This document shows, one piece after another, positions 26,717-36,584 of a DNA stretch of 64,000 nucleotides. How positions within the stretch are numbered: position 1 is the stretch's first letter; each line of letters begins with the position of its first letter. The notes beneath the pieces were generated by a model, which saw only the letters and a list, made by a program, of their open reading frames with translations, searched no databases and was not told the origin of the DNA. The stretch is from Allocoprococcus comes (lineage in GTDB: Bacteria; Bacillota; Clostridia; Lachnospirales; Lachnospiraceae). Position numbers and translations under genes: made by a program. Location of the stretch: NCBI RefSeq assembly GCF_013300725.1, contig NZ_JAAIMM010000008.1, forward strand, positions 62,001 to 126,000, given 5' to 3'.

Positions 26717-26777
26717 AGCTTTGTATCTGAAAAAAGACAGATAAAAAAATGTATCTGGTAAAATACAAGCGGGAAAA

Positions 26778-26806
26778 TTGACAAAATAATCACAAATAAG
26801 TATAAT
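26778..26806 (+). promoter_or_regulatory. Consensus promoter for the rsmD-coaD-coiled-coil unit
   Basis: TTGACA (26778-26783), exactly 17 bp spacer, TATAAT (26801-26806): a perfect sigma-A consensus. The rsmD ATG is about 86 bp downstream. Confidence 0.85.
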
Positions 26807-26891
26807 ATGTTGTCAGGGTTAAAAGACAAAACACCCTATGTTTTGGAATGATGGAGTAGTTTCTGACATCATAGATCAGGAGAACGATAAG

Positions 26892-27446
26892 ATGAGAGTC
26901 ATAGCAGGGAAAGCCAGAAGAATACCACTTGTGACGGTAAAAGGAATGGAGACACGTCCGACAACCGACAGAACCAAAGAAACCTTATTCAATATGATCG
27001 CACATGGACTTTGCGACTGTACATTTCTGGATCTTTTTTCAGGAAGCGGGGCAATCGGGATTGAGGCGATCAGCCGAGGTGTAAAAAAGGCGGTTTTTGT
27101 GGAAAACAATCCGGATGCGATCCAGTGCATTATGGAGAATCTGAAAAAGACACAGCTTGCAGACCAGGCGGAAGTAATCCGGGAGGATGTGTTTTCGGCA
27201 CTTCGCAGACTGGATGGAAGAGAAAAATTCGATTATGTGTTTATGGATCCACCGTACAACCATATGCTGGAAAAAGAGGTGCTTACTTATCTTGCAAAAT
27301 CAGACTTGCTGGAAAAGGATGCACTGATCATCGTGGAAGCATCTTTGGCAACTGATTTTTCTTATCTGGAGGAACTTGGTTTTTCAATGATCAAACAAAA
27401 GAAATACAAGACCAATATGCATGTATTTATATCTGTGGAGGAGTAG
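26892..27446 (+). CDS. rsmD: 16S rRNA (guanine966-N2)-methyltransferase RsmD
   Basis: 184 residues. [10 protein letters not shown] starts the protein, [15 protein letters not shown] is the family N-terminal signature, [15 protein letters not shown] is the SAM-binding motif and FMDPPYN (DPPY) the catalytic motif. It methylates G966 in 16S rRNA. AGGAG lies 9 bp before the ATG at 26892; the ORF could be read from 26838 but with no RBS. coaD starts 5 bp later. Confidence 0.95.
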   Translation: MRVIAGKARRIPLVTVKGMETRPTTDRTKETLFNMIAHGLCDCTFLDLFSGSGAIGIEAISRGVKKAVFVENNPDAIQCIMENLKKTQLADQAEVIREDVFSALRRLDGREKFDYVFMDPPYNHMLEKEVLTYLAKSDLLEKDALIIVEASLATDFSYLEELGFSMIKQKKYKTNMHVFISVEE

Positions 27447-27450
27447 ACTC

Positions 27451-27963
27451 ATGATAAGAGCGATTTATCCGGGAAGCTTTGACCCGGTAACTTTCGGACA
27501 TCTGGATATTATTACCCGGAGCAGCAAAATTGTAGACGAACTTATAATCGGAGTATTGATGAATAAAGCAAAAACCCCGTTGTTTTCTGTAGAAGAACGT
27601 GTTAAAATGTTAGAGGAAGTGACAAAAGATCTCGGCAACGTGAAAGTAGTACCTTTCGACGGGCTGCTTGTGGAATTCGCAAGACAGCAGAAGGCGCGTC
27701 TAGTGATTCGCGGACTGCGTGCGATCACAGATTTTGAGTATGAGATCCAGATGTCACAGACGAATCATAAGCTTGAGCCGGAAGTAGAAACCATGTTCCT
27801 TACAACCAATCTCAAGTATTCTTACCTTAGCTCTACAATCGTAAGAGAAGTCGCAGCTTTCGGAGGGGATATTTCCCAGTTCGTGCCGGAGACTGTCGCC
27901 AAAAGTATAAAAGAAAAGATGTCACAGCAGGTCTGTGACAAGAAGGAGAGTGTAAAATTATGA
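27451..27963 (+). CDS. coaD: Phosphopantetheine adenylyltransferase CoaD
   Basis: 170 residues. Catalyses dephospho-CoA formation from ATP and 4'-phosphopantetheine. [18 protein letters not shown] carries the (T/F)xGH nucleotidyltransferase motif and [11 protein letters not shown] the second. The ATG at 27451 is preceded by GGAGGAG; the stop overlaps the next gene by 4 bp. Confidence 0.97.
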   Translation: MIRAIYPGSFDPVTFGHLDIITRSSKIVDELIIGVLMNKAKTPLFSVEERVKMLEEVTKDLGNVKVVPFDGLLVEFARQQKARLVIRGLRAITDFEYEIQMSQTNHKLEPEVETMFLTTNLKYSYLSSTIVREVAAFGGDISQFVPETVAKSIKEKMSQQVCDKKESVKL

Positions 27964-28571
27964 GCAGCCGTATTGAGCAGATTATTGAAGAAATTGAAGA
28001 GTATATTGACAGCTGTAAGTTTCAGCCATTATCAACTACAAAGATTATCGTGAATAAAGACCAGATCGACGAACTTCTCCGTGAACTTCGTATGAAGACT
28101 CCGGATGAGATCAAGCGTTATCAGAAGATCATCGCGAACAAGGATGCAATCCTTGCAGATGCACAGCAGAAAGCAGAGAGCATGATTGAAGAAGCACATG
28201 CACAGACAAGCGAACTGGTAAGCGAGCATGAGATCATGCAGCAGGCATACGCACAGGCAAACGAGATCGTTATGGCAGCAACAGATCAGGCACAGCAGAT
28301 CCTGGATAATGCAACCAATGATGCCAACGATATCCGTATCGGGGCAGTGCAGTATACAGATGACCTTCTTGCCAATGCCGAAAGCATCATCGGTCATACA
28401 CTGAACAGTTACACAAGCAAGTATGACAGTCTGGTAACATCCCTTCAGGAATGTTATGATGTTGTCCGTAACAACCGTGCAGAACTGGAAGTTCCGGATA
28501 AGTCATCACGCGGACTGGAAGCAGAATTCGGCGGAGAAGCCGGACAGACAGAACAGGGACAGATGGAATAA
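27960..28571 (+). CDS. Coiled-coil protein downstream of coaD, function unknown
   Basis: 203 residues, no membrane segment. [20 protein letters not shown] is followed by a helical domain ([25 protein letters not shown]) and a long Ala/Gln/Glu-rich coiled coil (about 55-130) with [21 protein letters not shown]. The C-terminus is Gly/Glu/Gln-rich. Such proteins in Lachnospiraceae are often called ATPase automatically, but no nucleotide-binding motif is visible here. It overlaps coaD (ATGA), so the two are co-translated. I cannot give a function. Confidence 0.75.
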   Translation: MSSRIEQIIEEIEEYIDSCKFQPLSTTKIIVNKDQIDELLRELRMKTPDEIKRYQKIIANKDAILADAQQKAESMIEEAHAQTSELVSEHEIMQQAYAQANEIVMAATDQAQQILDNATNDANDIRIGAVQYTDDLLANAESIIGHTLNSYTSKYDSLVTSLQECYDVVRNNRAELEVPDKSSRGLEAEFGGEAGQTEQGQME

Positions 28572-28576
28572 GTTCT

Positions 28577-29515
28577 TTATCCGAACAATTTCAGATAGCA
28601 AAAAGCGAACAGGCTGGTTACCATTGCGGTAATCAGCTTTTCTGTTATATAGCGAGAAAAAGACCAGTTCTGGGACCGGATCATGCATTTGGTCTGGAAA
28701 AGCGCGCAGACTCCTCCGAAAGAACAGTGCGCCATGACGAGAAGAAACCGCAGTTCAGAAGTAAGGTCCAGTTGACAGAGCATGCGGATTCCTCCGGTCA
28801 GTTCCACTCCGGGAAGAAGCAACAACTTCCAGAAGAAATTTTGAAAGGAAAGTTTTGCCATAAAAGAAAGGAGCACTGAGAAAACGATCATATATCCGCC
28901 GATTTTCGTGATGGAATCACATGCTGACAGAATACTTTCGTCAAGAGCCCTGGAAAAAGGAAGAGATTGCCTGGAATCAGCCTGTTCTCCTGCAGTCGCA
29001 AAAGGTTTCTGCGGCAGATACCATCTGCGGAACAAAAAGGAACAGCACAGTGCGGAAAGGATAGGAAAAAGCAGACAGATCTGCGTCATTTCAGGCTGCT
29101 TGAGACTTTTTACTGCCACATACCCGGTCAGAAACGCAGGACTGACATTGTTACAGAAAGAGAGAAGATATTCTCCTTCAGCAGAAGAAATTTCTCCCTT
29201 ATCAGTCAGGTCAGAGCAGGATTTTGCCCCTACCGGAAAGCCACAGAGAAATCCACAGACTACCGAAAAAGAAGCATTTTCGGAAATGCCAAGAAAAGGC
29301 TTCAGAATCGGAGAAAGGATCTGATTGATCAGGGAAATGCTACCTGTGCGGATCATAAGACCGGTTATAAGAAGAAAAGGAAAGAGCACCGGAAGCACCT
29401 GCCGGTACCAGAGCAGCAGTCCGTTTGCGGCACCTGTGGCAACGGTTTCCGGGGAAAAAAGCATCAGAAGGAAAAGTCCGATCAGAAAAAACACCGACAG
29501 CTTTTTGGTTTTCAT
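28577..29515 (-). CDS. ylbJ: YlbJ-like nucleoside-recognition (Gate) membrane protein
   Basis: About 312 residues, mostly hydrophobic, with roughly eight membrane segments. GLLLWYRQVLPVLFPFLLITGLM, then NASFSVVCGFLCGFPVGAKSCSDL and YLLSFCNNVSPAFLTGYVAV are the Gate-domain pattern of the sporulation protein YlbJ. It is shorter than Bacillus YlbJ. The ATG at 29515 (MKTKKLSVFFL) starts the first helix; an earlier in-frame ATG would add 60 residues of doubtful coding. It converges on the coaD unit and diverges from the M23 peptidase. Confidence 0.85.
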   Translation of the reverse strand: MKTKKLSVFFLIGLFLLMLFSPETVATGAANGLLLWYRQVLPVLFPFLLITGLMIRTGSISLINQILSPILKPFLGISENASFSVVCGFLCGFPVGAKSCSDLTDKGEISSAEGEYLLSFCNNVSPAFLTGYVAVKSLKQPEMTQICLLFPILSALCCSFLFRRWYLPQKPFATAGEQADSRQSLPFSRALDESILSACDSITKIGGYMIVFSVLLSFMAKLSFQNFFWKLLLLPGVELTGGIRMLCQLDLTSELRFLLVMAHCSFGGVCALFQTKCMIRSQNWSFSRYITEKLITAMVTSLFAFCYLKLFG

Positions 29516-29634
29516 CGTGTATACCTGCCGTATTCTTTTGCAACAGTTTATGAAAAAACACAGACAGATATACCGGGGCACATGTGCATAGAAGAGATTC
29601 AGTGCGAATAGAATAAAAGAAAAATGGAGAAATC

Positions 29635-30453
29635 TTGAAAAAAAGACTGGAACGCAGATTGCTTCTGCTCCTTTTTTTATTGCTGATTTTTTGTGTGGCA
29701 GCAAGCATACAGCTTAACGAGAAAGCTAAAAAAAGCCGATTGAACCTGAAAACAGGAAGTACAGAAGAATTCAGAAAGCTTGGGATGGAGGAGGCGTTTT
29801 TCCAGGTTCTTGCGAAGACATATCATGAAAAAAGAGGAAGACTTTATGCCATTTATTTTCTGGAAAACAGCCTGTTTTCACAGGATAACGAAAAAGAGTT
29901 GTTTGAAAAATGGTCGGAAAAAGAAGAGTGGAAAACTTTTGAAAAGATCTGTACAGCTCTTTGGAATGATATCCGCTATTTTCCTGTTCCGGAATCACCG
30001 AAACATCCACAGTATCAGGTATCTTTTGTGGACAGCTGGATGGGAGAGCGCACCTACGGAGGAAAAAGGGGACATGAAGGCTGTGATCTGATGGCATCGA
30101 AAGATATCCCCGGGCTCTATCCGGTTGTGAGTATGACGGATGGGGTAGTATCGGCAAAAGGCTGGCTGGAAAAGGGAGGATACCGGATCGGGATTACCGC
30201 ACCGTCCGGTGCATATTTCTATTATGCACATCTGGACTCTTATGGAAGTTATCAGGAAGGGGACGAGGTGAAGGCAGGGGATATCATTGGATTTATGGGA
30301 AATACCGGATATGGTCCGGAGGGGACGAAAGGGATGTTTGCCACGCATCTGCATCTGGGGATTTATCTGTATCCGGATGGCGAAGAAACCAGCTACAATC
30401 CCTATTGGATTTTAAGACTTGCCGGGGAGAAAAAACTTTCCTGTTCTTTCTAA
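29635..30453 (+). CDS. Membrane-anchored M23 family metallopeptidase
   Basis: 272 residues with a TTG start 7-8 bp after GGAG. A basic N-terminus and a Leu-rich helix (about 9-25) anchor it, followed by a helical extracellular region and a C-terminal LytM/M23 domain. Zinc ligands are visible at His147 and Asp151 (RGHEGCDL), with YYAHLDSYG and ATHLHLGIYLY completing the site. Such enzymes cut peptidoglycan cross-links; divergence from a sporulation gene suggests, without proof, a sporulation role. Confidence 0.9.
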   Translation: MKKRLERRLLLLLFLLLIFCVAASIQLNEKAKKSRLNLKTGSTEEFRKLGMEEAFFQVLAKTYHEKRGRLYAIYFLENSLFSQDNEKELFEKWSEKEEWKTFEKICTALWNDIRYFPVPESPKHPQYQVSFVDSWMGERTYGGKRGHEGCDLMASKDIPGLYPVVSMTDGVVSAKGWLEKGGYRIGITAPSGAYFYYAHLDSYGSYQEGDEVKAGDIIGFMGNTGYGPEGTKGMFATHLHLGIYLYPDGEETSYNPYWILRLAGEKKLSCSF

Positions 30454-30488
30454 CTATGCTATACTTAAATGATATGGAGGACGAAAGA

Positions 30489-31877
30489 ATGATAAATTTA
30501 CCAAATGAATTTGAAGAGAAGATGAAGGCACTCCTCGGAGATGAATTTGAGGATTATATAAAATGTTATGATGAGCCGAGATATTACGGACTTCGTGTGA
30601 ATACAGAGAAGATTTCTGTGGAGGATTTTGTGAAGATCTGTCCGTTTGAGATCACACCGATCCCGTGGATCGACAACGGTTTTTACTATGACGGAGAAAA
30701 GATATCTCCTGCGAAGCATCCGTATTATTTTGCAGGACTTTACTACCTGCAGGAGCCGAGTGCGATGACACCGGCGAACCGTCTTCCGGTAGAACCGGGG
30801 GACCGGGTACTGGATGTTTGTGCCGCACCTGGGGGAAAGGCAACCGAGCTTGGGGCGAAGCTTCAGAACGAAGGTGTTCTGGTAGCAAATGATATCAGCA
30901 GCTCCAGAGCAAGAGGACTCTTAAAGAATCTGGAAGTTTTCGGGATCGGCAATATGCTGGTCATGAGTGAAGAACCCGGACGACTGGAACGCTATTTCAG
31001 CGGTTATTTTGACAAGATCCTGATCGATGCGCCGTGTTCGGGGGAAGGGATGTTCCGTAAGGATAAGAAGATGGTACGTGCCTGGGAAGAACATGGACCT
31101 GAATTTTTCTCGAAGCTGCAGAGAAGCATTATCACCCAGGCGGCGAGAATGTTAAAGCCGGGTGGCATGATGCTGTATTCAACCTGTACGTTTGATCCAC
31201 TGGAGAATGAGGGAACGATCGAATATCTGCTCGGTGAATATCCGGAATTCGAGATTCAGGAAATTGCAGGATATGAAGGATTTGCACCGGGCATGCCGGA
31301 AGTAACCAAGTCAAAGGATCCGGATTTTGCTAAGACTGTCCGTATTTTTCCACATCATATGAAAGGGGAGGGACATTACCTCGCACTGCTGAAAAAGAGT
31401 GCGGATGCAATCTGCCTATCTTCCCCGGTCGCAGAGCAGAAAGCAAAGAAGATCCCGGCAGAGCTGGAAGAATTCTTCCGTGATGTCAAGTGGGAGCTGA
31501 AATCGTGGAGACTGGATATCCATGGAGAGCGTGTGTACTATATGCCGGAGAATCTTCCGGAACTGAAAGGCGCAAGATTTTTAAGAAGCGGACTGCTCCT
31601 TGGCGAACTGAAGAAAAAGCGTTTTGAGCCGAGCCAGGCACTGGCGATGAACCTGAAAATGGAAGAGTACGCGCATACATTGAACCTGTCTTCTGATGAT
31701 GACCGACTGATGCGTTATCTGAAAGGTGAGACAATCGATGTGGAGGATCTGGTTCCGGCTAAGGCAAAAGGCTGGCATCTGGTCTGCACAGACGGTTTCC
31801 CGCTTGGATGGGGAAAAGTCACGAACGGAACTTTGAAGAACAAATATCTGCCTGGATGGAGGAATCAGTCCGCATGA
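30489..31877 (+). CDS. rsmF: rRNA cytosine-C5-methyltransferase (RsmF/NOL1-NSUN family)
   Basis: 462 residues. The N-terminal EPRYYGLRVNT and LQEPSAMTP precede SAM motif I LDVCAAPGGKATEL, the catalytic motifs APCSGEGMFRK (Cys183) and YSTCTFDPLENE (Cys233). A C-terminal RNA-binding PUA-like domain follows (GLLLGELKKKRFEPSQALAM), as in RsmF. Likely target is m5C in 16S rRNA. GGAGG precedes the ATG at 30489. Its stop overlaps the start of the next gene. Confidence 0.9.
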   Translation: MINLPNEFEEKMKALLGDEFEDYIKCYDEPRYYGLRVNTEKISVEDFVKICPFEITPIPWIDNGFYYDGEKISPAKHPYYFAGLYYLQEPSAMTPANRLPVEPGDRVLDVCAAPGGKATELGAKLQNEGVLVANDISSSRARGLLKNLEVFGIGNMLVMSEEPGRLERYFSGYFDKILIDAPCSGEGMFRKDKKMVRAWEEHGPEFFSKLQRSIITQAARMLKPGGMMLYSTCTFDPLENEGTIEYLLGEYPEFEIQEIAGYEGFAPGMPEVTKSKDPDFAKTVRIFPHHMKGEGHYLALLKKSADAICLSSPVAEQKAKKIPAELEEFFRDVKWELKSWRLDIHGERVYYMPENLPELKGARFLRSGLLLGELKKKRFEPSQALAMNLKMEEYAHTLNLSSDDDRLMRYLKGETIDVEDLVPAKAKGWHLVCTDGFPLGWGKVTNGTLKNKYLPGWRNQSA

Positions 31878-32578
31878 TGCGCATAGACAAATATCTTGCC
31901 GAGATGGGGCAGGGAACCAGAAGTGAAATCAAAAAGCTGATCCGCAGCGGACGTGTCATGGTTGATGGAGAGGCGGTGAAAAAACCGGAACTTAAAATCG
32001 ATGAGACCACACAGAAAGTAAGTCTTGACGGAAAACAGATTGGATACGCTAAAAAAGAGTATTATATGCTCCATAAACCGGCAGGTGTCATTTCCGCAAC
32101 AAAAGATGACCGTGACAAGACAGTTCTGGATCTGATTGCAGATAAAAAAAGAAATGATCTGTTCCCGGTAGGACGTCTGGATAAGGACACGGAAGGACTT
32201 CTTCTGATCACCAATGACGGAGAACTGGCACACCGCCTGCTTTCTCCGAAAAAGCATGTGGATAAGATATATTATGCGAAAATACAGGGAAAGGTAGACG
32301 AATCTGATGTGAAAGCATTTGCAGACGGAGTGGATATCGGAGACGATACGCCGGCTAAAAGCGCGGATCTCCGGATCCTGAAAAGTGGGGAAGAGTCGGA
32401 AATCGAGCTTACGATCACGGAAGGACGTTTCCATCAGGTGAAGCGGATGTTTCACGCAGTCGGAAAAGAGGTAGTCTATCTGAAGCGGCTTTCTATGGGA
32501 AGTCTTATACTGGATAAGACACTTGCAAAAGGAGAATACCGGTCACTGACCGAAGAGGAGATAAGAAAATTATGTTAG
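31877..32578 (+). CDS. RsuA/RluB-family 16S/23S pseudouridine synthase
   Basis: About 233 residues. An S4 RNA-binding domain (MRIDKYLAEMGQGTRSEIKKLIRSGRVMVDG) leads to the catalytic region with GRLDKDTEGLLLITNDG (Asp102) and GRFHQVKRMFHAVG. The family modifies U516 in 16S rRNA or a large-subunit uridine; the substrate is not certain here. It overlaps the end of rsmF; a start at the preceding ATG (31874) is equally possible. Confidence 0.92.
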   Translation: MRIDKYLAEMGQGTRSEIKKLIRSGRVMVDGEAVKKPELKIDETTQKVSLDGKQIGYAKKEYYMLHKPAGVISATKDDRDKTVLDLIADKKRNDLFPVGRLDKDTEGLLLITNDGELAHRLLSPKKHVDKIYYAKIQGKVDESDVKAFADGVDIGDDTPAKSADLRILKSGEESEIELTITEGRFHQVKRMFHAVGKEVVYLKRLSMGSLILDKTLAKGEYRSLTEEEIRKLC

Positions 32579-33240
32579 AGGATACCAAAGCTGTCATTTT
32601 TGATCTGGATGGGACCCTGGTAGATTCCATGTGGGTGTGGACAGCGATAGATGAAGATTATATCAGAAAATATCATCTGAATCCACCGGAAGATTTTCAT
32701 GAGGCAATGGAAGGGATGAGCTATACCGAGACAGCGCAGTACTTTTTGAAGATTTTTCCGGAGCTTCCGCATACGGTGGAGGAGATCAAAAAAGAATGGT
32801 ATGATATGTCTGTGGATAAATATACAAAAGAGGTCACGCTGAAACCAGGGGTAAAGGCATTTCTGGAGATGCTGAAAGAGAAAGGCATCCGGACAGGAAT
32901 CGCAACCAGCAATGACCGGAAGCTGGTGGAAGAATTTTTAAAGGCAAGGCAGATCACCAATCTTTTCAGTACAATCTGTACAAGCTGCGAAGTGAATAAA
33001 GGAAAACCGGCACCGGATGTTTATCTGAAGGCAGCCGAGCAGCTCGGTGCAGAGCCTTCCGCCTGTCTGGTATTTGAAGATGTTCCGATGGGAATCCTTG
33101 CCGGGAAAAATGCAGGAATGCGTGTGTGCGCGGTAGACGACTGGTTTTCACGCCCACAGGATGCGAAAAAGCGGGAGTTTGCCGATTATTTTATTCACAG
33201 CTATGAAGACATTACCAATCAGACATACGAGGTATTATAA
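32572..33240 (+). CDS. HAD-superfamily phosphatase (beta-phosphoglucomutase-like)
   Basis: 222 residues. The catalytic motif FDLDGTLVDS carries the nucleophile Asp11 and Asp13, TSN (motif II) follows at about 110, KGKPAPDVYLKAAEQLG is motif III and FEDVPMGILAGKNAGM motif IV. The helical cap lies between residues 15 and 85, as in subfamily IA. The substrate is unknown. It overlaps the preceding gene by 7 bp and abuts ygiQ (TAATG). Confidence 0.93.
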   Translation: MLEDTKAVIFDLDGTLVDSMWVWTAIDEDYIRKYHLNPPEDFHEAMEGMSYTETAQYFLKIFPELPHTVEEIKKEWYDMSVDKYTKEVTLKPGVKAFLEMLKEKGIRTGIATSNDRKLVEEFLKARQITNLFSTICTSCEVNKGKPAPDVYLKAAEQLGAEPSACLVFEDVPMGILAGKNAGMRVCAVDDWFSRPQDAKKREFADYFIHSYEDITNQTYEVL

Positions 33241-35171
33241 TGAATCATGGATTTTTACCGATCAGCAGGAAAGAGATGGAAGAGCGGGGGTGGGACCATG
33301 TAGACTTTGTCTATGTAAGCGGAGATGCCTATGTAGACCACCCGTCTTTTGGACATGCGATCATCACCCGCCTTTTAGAGGCACATGGCTTCCGCGTGGG
33401 GATCATTGCACAGCCTGACTGGAAGGATAAAGAAAGTATTACAGAATTTGGAGAGCCGCGGCTTGGATTTATGGTGTCGGCGGGAAATATGGATTCCATG
33501 GTCAACCATTATTCTGTATCAAAGAAAAGACGGCAGCAGGACTCTTATACACCGGGCGGAGTGATGGGAAAGAGACCGGATTATGCAGCAGTTGTGTACG
33601 GCAATCTGATCCGTCAGACATATAAGAAGACACCAATCATTCTGGGTGGTATCGAGGCGAGTCTTAGAAGACTTGCACATTACGATTACTGGTCCAACCA
33701 GCTTAAGCGTTCCATTCTTCTGGATTCGGGTGCAGACCTGGTTTCTTATGGAATGGGCGAACGCTCGATCATTGAGATTGCAGAGGCATTGGATGCCGGA
33801 CTGGATATCAAGGACATTACCTATATCGACGGAACGGTATGCAAGGTCAAGAATCTGGACAGTGTGTATGATGCAGAGATTCTGGAACCGTATGAAGAGA
33901 TGAAAAAAGATAAGCTTCTGTACGCCAAAAGCTTTTACAGACAGTACTGCAACACAGATCCATTTTCCGGAAAGAGGCTGGTTGAGCCCTATTCGGATCA
34001 TCTGTATGTGGTACAGAACCCTCCGGCAAAACCGCTGACCCAGCAGGAGATGGATGATGTCTACGCACTTCCTTACATGCGGACCTACCATCCATCTTAT
34101 GAGGCGACAGGTGGAGTGCCGGCGATTCGGGAGATCAAATTCAGTCTTATCAGCAATAGGGGATGTTTTGGAGGCTGCAGTTTTTGTGCACTGACATTCC
34201 ATCAGGGAAGGATCATTCAGACACGAAGTAAGGAATCACTGATCGCTGAAGCAAAGACATTTCCGGAGGATCCGGAATTCAAAGGATATATTCATGATGT
34301 GGGCGGACCGACCGCGAACTTCCGTGCACCGGCATGTAAGAAACAGTTAAAATACGGGGCATGTACGAACAAACAGTGCCTTTTTCCAAAGCCGTGTAAA
34401 AATATGATCGCAGATCATAAAGAATACTTAAGCATTCTCCGGGATCTCAGAAAGATACCGGGAGTCAAAAAAGTATTCATCCGTTCCGGTATCCGTTTTG
34501 ACTATCTGCTGGCGGATCCGGATGACACGTTTTTCAAAGAATTGTGTCAGTATCATGTCAGCGGTCAGTTGAAAGTTGCACCGGAGCATGTAGCAGATCC
34601 GGTTCTGCAGATGATGGGCAAGCCGGAAAATGCAGTTTATGAACGTTTTACCCACAAATACGAAGAGATCAATAAAAGGTTAGGACTTAAACAGTATCTG
34701 GTTCCGTATCTGATGTCGTCCCATCCGGGTTCTACTATGAAAGAAGCGGTAAAGCTTGCCGAATACTTGCGGGATCTTGGTTATATGCCGGAGCAGGTAC
34801 AGGATTTCTACCCGACACCGTCTACGATTTCCACTTGTATGTATTATACCGGTGTAGATCCGCGGACGATGAAGCCGGTGTATGTGCCGAAGAATCCGCA
34901 TGAAAAAGCGATGCAGAGAGCACTGATCCAGTACCGGAATCCGAAGAATTATGATCTGGTCATGGAGGCACTGCGAATCGCAGACCGTATGGATCTGGTA
35001 GGATTCGATGAAAAATGTCTGATCCGTCCGAGAAAGCTGCATTCGGAAAAAATGCAGGAGAAGAATGGATACAGCGGAAGAAACCATGGCGGAACAGGAA
35101 ATGGCAGAGGTGAGTCCTCGTCAAGACCGCAGAAAAAGAAATCCATCCGTAATGTACACAAACGGAAGTAG
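33240..35171 (+). CDS. YgiQ family radical SAM protein
   Basis: 643 residues. The radical SAM cluster motif is NRGCFGGCSFC (Cys309, Cys313, Cys316). The N-terminal domain includes DFVYVSGDAYVDHPSFGHAII, as in all YgiQ proteins, and the C-terminal region has Cys-rich segments (FRAPACKKQLKYGACTNKQC). The function of YgiQ is unresolved. It overlaps the HAD gene by 1 bp. Confidence 0.95.
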   Translation: MNHGFLPISRKEMEERGWDHVDFVYVSGDAYVDHPSFGHAIITRLLEAHGFRVGIIAQPDWKDKESITEFGEPRLGFMVSAGNMDSMVNHYSVSKKRRQQDSYTPGGVMGKRPDYAAVVYGNLIRQTYKKTPIILGGIEASLRRLAHYDYWSNQLKRSILLDSGADLVSYGMGERSIIEIAEALDAGLDIKDITYIDGTVCKVKNLDSVYDAEILEPYEEMKKDKLLYAKSFYRQYCNTDPFSGKRLVEPYSDHLYVVQNPPAKPLTQQEMDDVYALPYMRTYHPSYEATGGVPAIREIKFSLISNRGCFGGCSFCALTFHQGRIIQTRSKESLIAEAKTFPEDPEFKGYIHDVGGPTANFRAPACKKQLKYGACTNKQCLFPKPCKNMIADHKEYLSILRDLRKIPGVKKVFIRSGIRFDYLLADPDDTFFKELCQYHVSGQLKVAPEHVADPVLQMMGKPENAVYERFTHKYEEINKRLGLKQYLVPYLMSSHPGSTMKEAVKLAEYLRDLGYMPEQVQDFYPTPSTISTCMYYTGVDPRTMKPVYVPKNPHEKAMQRALIQYRNPKNYDLVMEALRIADRMDLVGFDEKCLIRPRKLHSEKMQEKNGYSGRNHGGTGNGRGESSSRPQKKKSIRNVHKRK

Positions 35172-35195
35172 TCACAGGAGAAAGGAGAACCGCTT

Positions 35196-35975
35196 ATGAA
35201 GATTGCGATTGTTACCGGGGCATCCTCCGGCATGGGAAAAGAATTTGTCAGACAGATTGAACGTTTTTACAGGGAACTGGATGAAATCTGGGTGATCGCC
35301 CGCAGTGAAAAGAAGCTGGAAGAGATCAAGAAAAGCCACAAGACCTATATCCGGATCTTTGCAGGCGACATGGAAGAGGATCTGGTATACAAGCAGGTGA
35401 AAAACCGGCTGGAGAATCAGAATCCTGATATCCGTATGCTGGTCAATGCGGCAGGATTCGGAAAGACCGGGACAGTAGAGGAGATTGCAAAGGAAGATAA
35501 GAAGCTTCAGCTCCGCATGATCGACCTGAACTGCCGGGGACTGACCGAGATGACCTGTACCTGTCTGCCCTGGATGCATAAAGGGACCAGGATCATCAAC
35601 CTGGCAAGCGCAGCAGCTTTTTGCCCGCAGGCAAAATTTGCAGTTTATGCAGCGACAAAGTCGTATGTACTGAGCTTTTCAAGGAGTCTTGCAGCTGAAC
35701 TGAAGGAAAAAGGAATCTTCGTCACAGCGGTCTGCCCGGGACCTGTGGATACTCCGTTTTTTGAAGTGTCAGGGAAGCTGCCCGGTGGCATGAAAGAGGC
35801 TGTGATGGCAGATCCGGTACAGGTTGTAAAGCAGGCGCTCATTGATGCCAAATACAAAAAAGAAGTTTCTGTATATGGCACGGCAATGAAAGGAGCAGAA
35901 GCTGCTGCCAAAGTACTTCCGCACGGAATGATCTTAAAAGCCATGTCAGTGATGGAGAAAATAACGAAGGAGTAA
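35196..35975 (+). CDS. Short-chain dehydrogenase/reductase
   Basis: 259 residues. The Rossmann nucleotide-binding motif GASSGMGKEF near the N-terminus, NAAGFGKTG and the catalytic YAATK (Tyr151, Lys155) mark a classical SDR. PGPVDTPFFEV follows the active site. Substrate unknown. It follows ygiQ by 25 bp and precedes a membrane protein gene. Confidence 0.93.
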   Translation: MKIAIVTGASSGMGKEFVRQIERFYRELDEIWVIARSEKKLEEIKKSHKTYIRIFAGDMEEDLVYKQVKNRLENQNPDIRMLVNAAGFGKTGTVEEIAKEDKKLQLRMIDLNCRGLTEMTCTCLPWMHKGTRIINLASAAAFCPQAKFAVYAATKSYVLSFSRSLAAELKEKGIFVTAVCPGPVDTPFFEVSGKLPGGMKEAVMADPVQVVKQALIDAKYKKEVSVYGTAMKGAEAAAKVLPHGMILKAMSVMEKITKE

Positions 35976-35987
35976 GCGAAAGACAAG

Positions 35988-36563
35988 ATGAAGATACAAA
36001 AAGGAGATGCAGGTTATCTGCGCAGAAGAAAACGATTATTGATACTGGAAGCTGTTGTCTCTTTTGGACTGGTTGCCGCACTGGTGATCGCCGGTTATGT
36101 GACAACAAAGACAAAGCTCAATCTGCTCACTGTGGTAGCGGTACTCGGATGTCTTCCGGCAAGCCGGATCCTGGTCAATCTGATCATGGTCATGCCGCAT
36201 GATTCCATCGATGAGGCAACTGAGCTTGAAATCTCGGCTGTCACCGAAGAACTTACCGTTGCATACGATCTTGTGATCACCAGTGAGAAAAAGGCAATGC
36301 CGGTAGCAGCTGTTGCAATTTACAACAATACGATCTGTGGCTATGTGCCGGTGAAAAAAGTGGATGTGGACTATGCCGCAAAGCATATCAAATCCATTAT
36401 GAAGCAGAACCAGTTCGACAAGGTGGTGGTCAAGCTTTTCCATGATTACAAAGCATTTCTGACTCGCGCCGAGGGAATGAACAACATTGCTTCTGTAGAG
36501 CAGCAGGATACCAGAAAACACGAAGAGATGATCAAAGGACTCCTTCTGGACATTTCACTGTAA
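35988..36563 (+). CDS. Unknown two-helix membrane protein
   Basis: 191 residues. A basic N-terminus (RRRKRLLI) is followed by two hydrophobic helices (about 17-37 and 44-66) and a soluble C-terminal domain with several short beta segments (LVITSEKKAMPVAAVAIYNN, then FHDYKAFLTRAEGM). I do not recognise the family. It lies between the SDR and RluA-family genes on the same strand, and its RBS AAGACAAG is weak. Confidence 0.7.
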   Translation: MKIQKGDAGYLRRRKRLLILEAVVSFGLVAALVIAGYVTTKTKLNLLTVVAVLGCLPASRILVNLIMVMPHDSIDEATELEISAVTEELTVAYDLVITSEKKAMPVAAVAIYNNTICGYVPVKKVDVDYAAKHIKSIMKQNQFDKVVVKLFHDYKAFLTRAEGMNNIASVEQQDTRKHEEMIKGLLLDISL

Positions 36564-36584
36564 AAGGCAGGAGGAATTAAAAGC

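Noticed and set aside
26717-26777. TATCTG/CAGATA stem as terminator after mscS
   Set aside because: Only 6 bp and followed by A, not T, on the transcribed strand.
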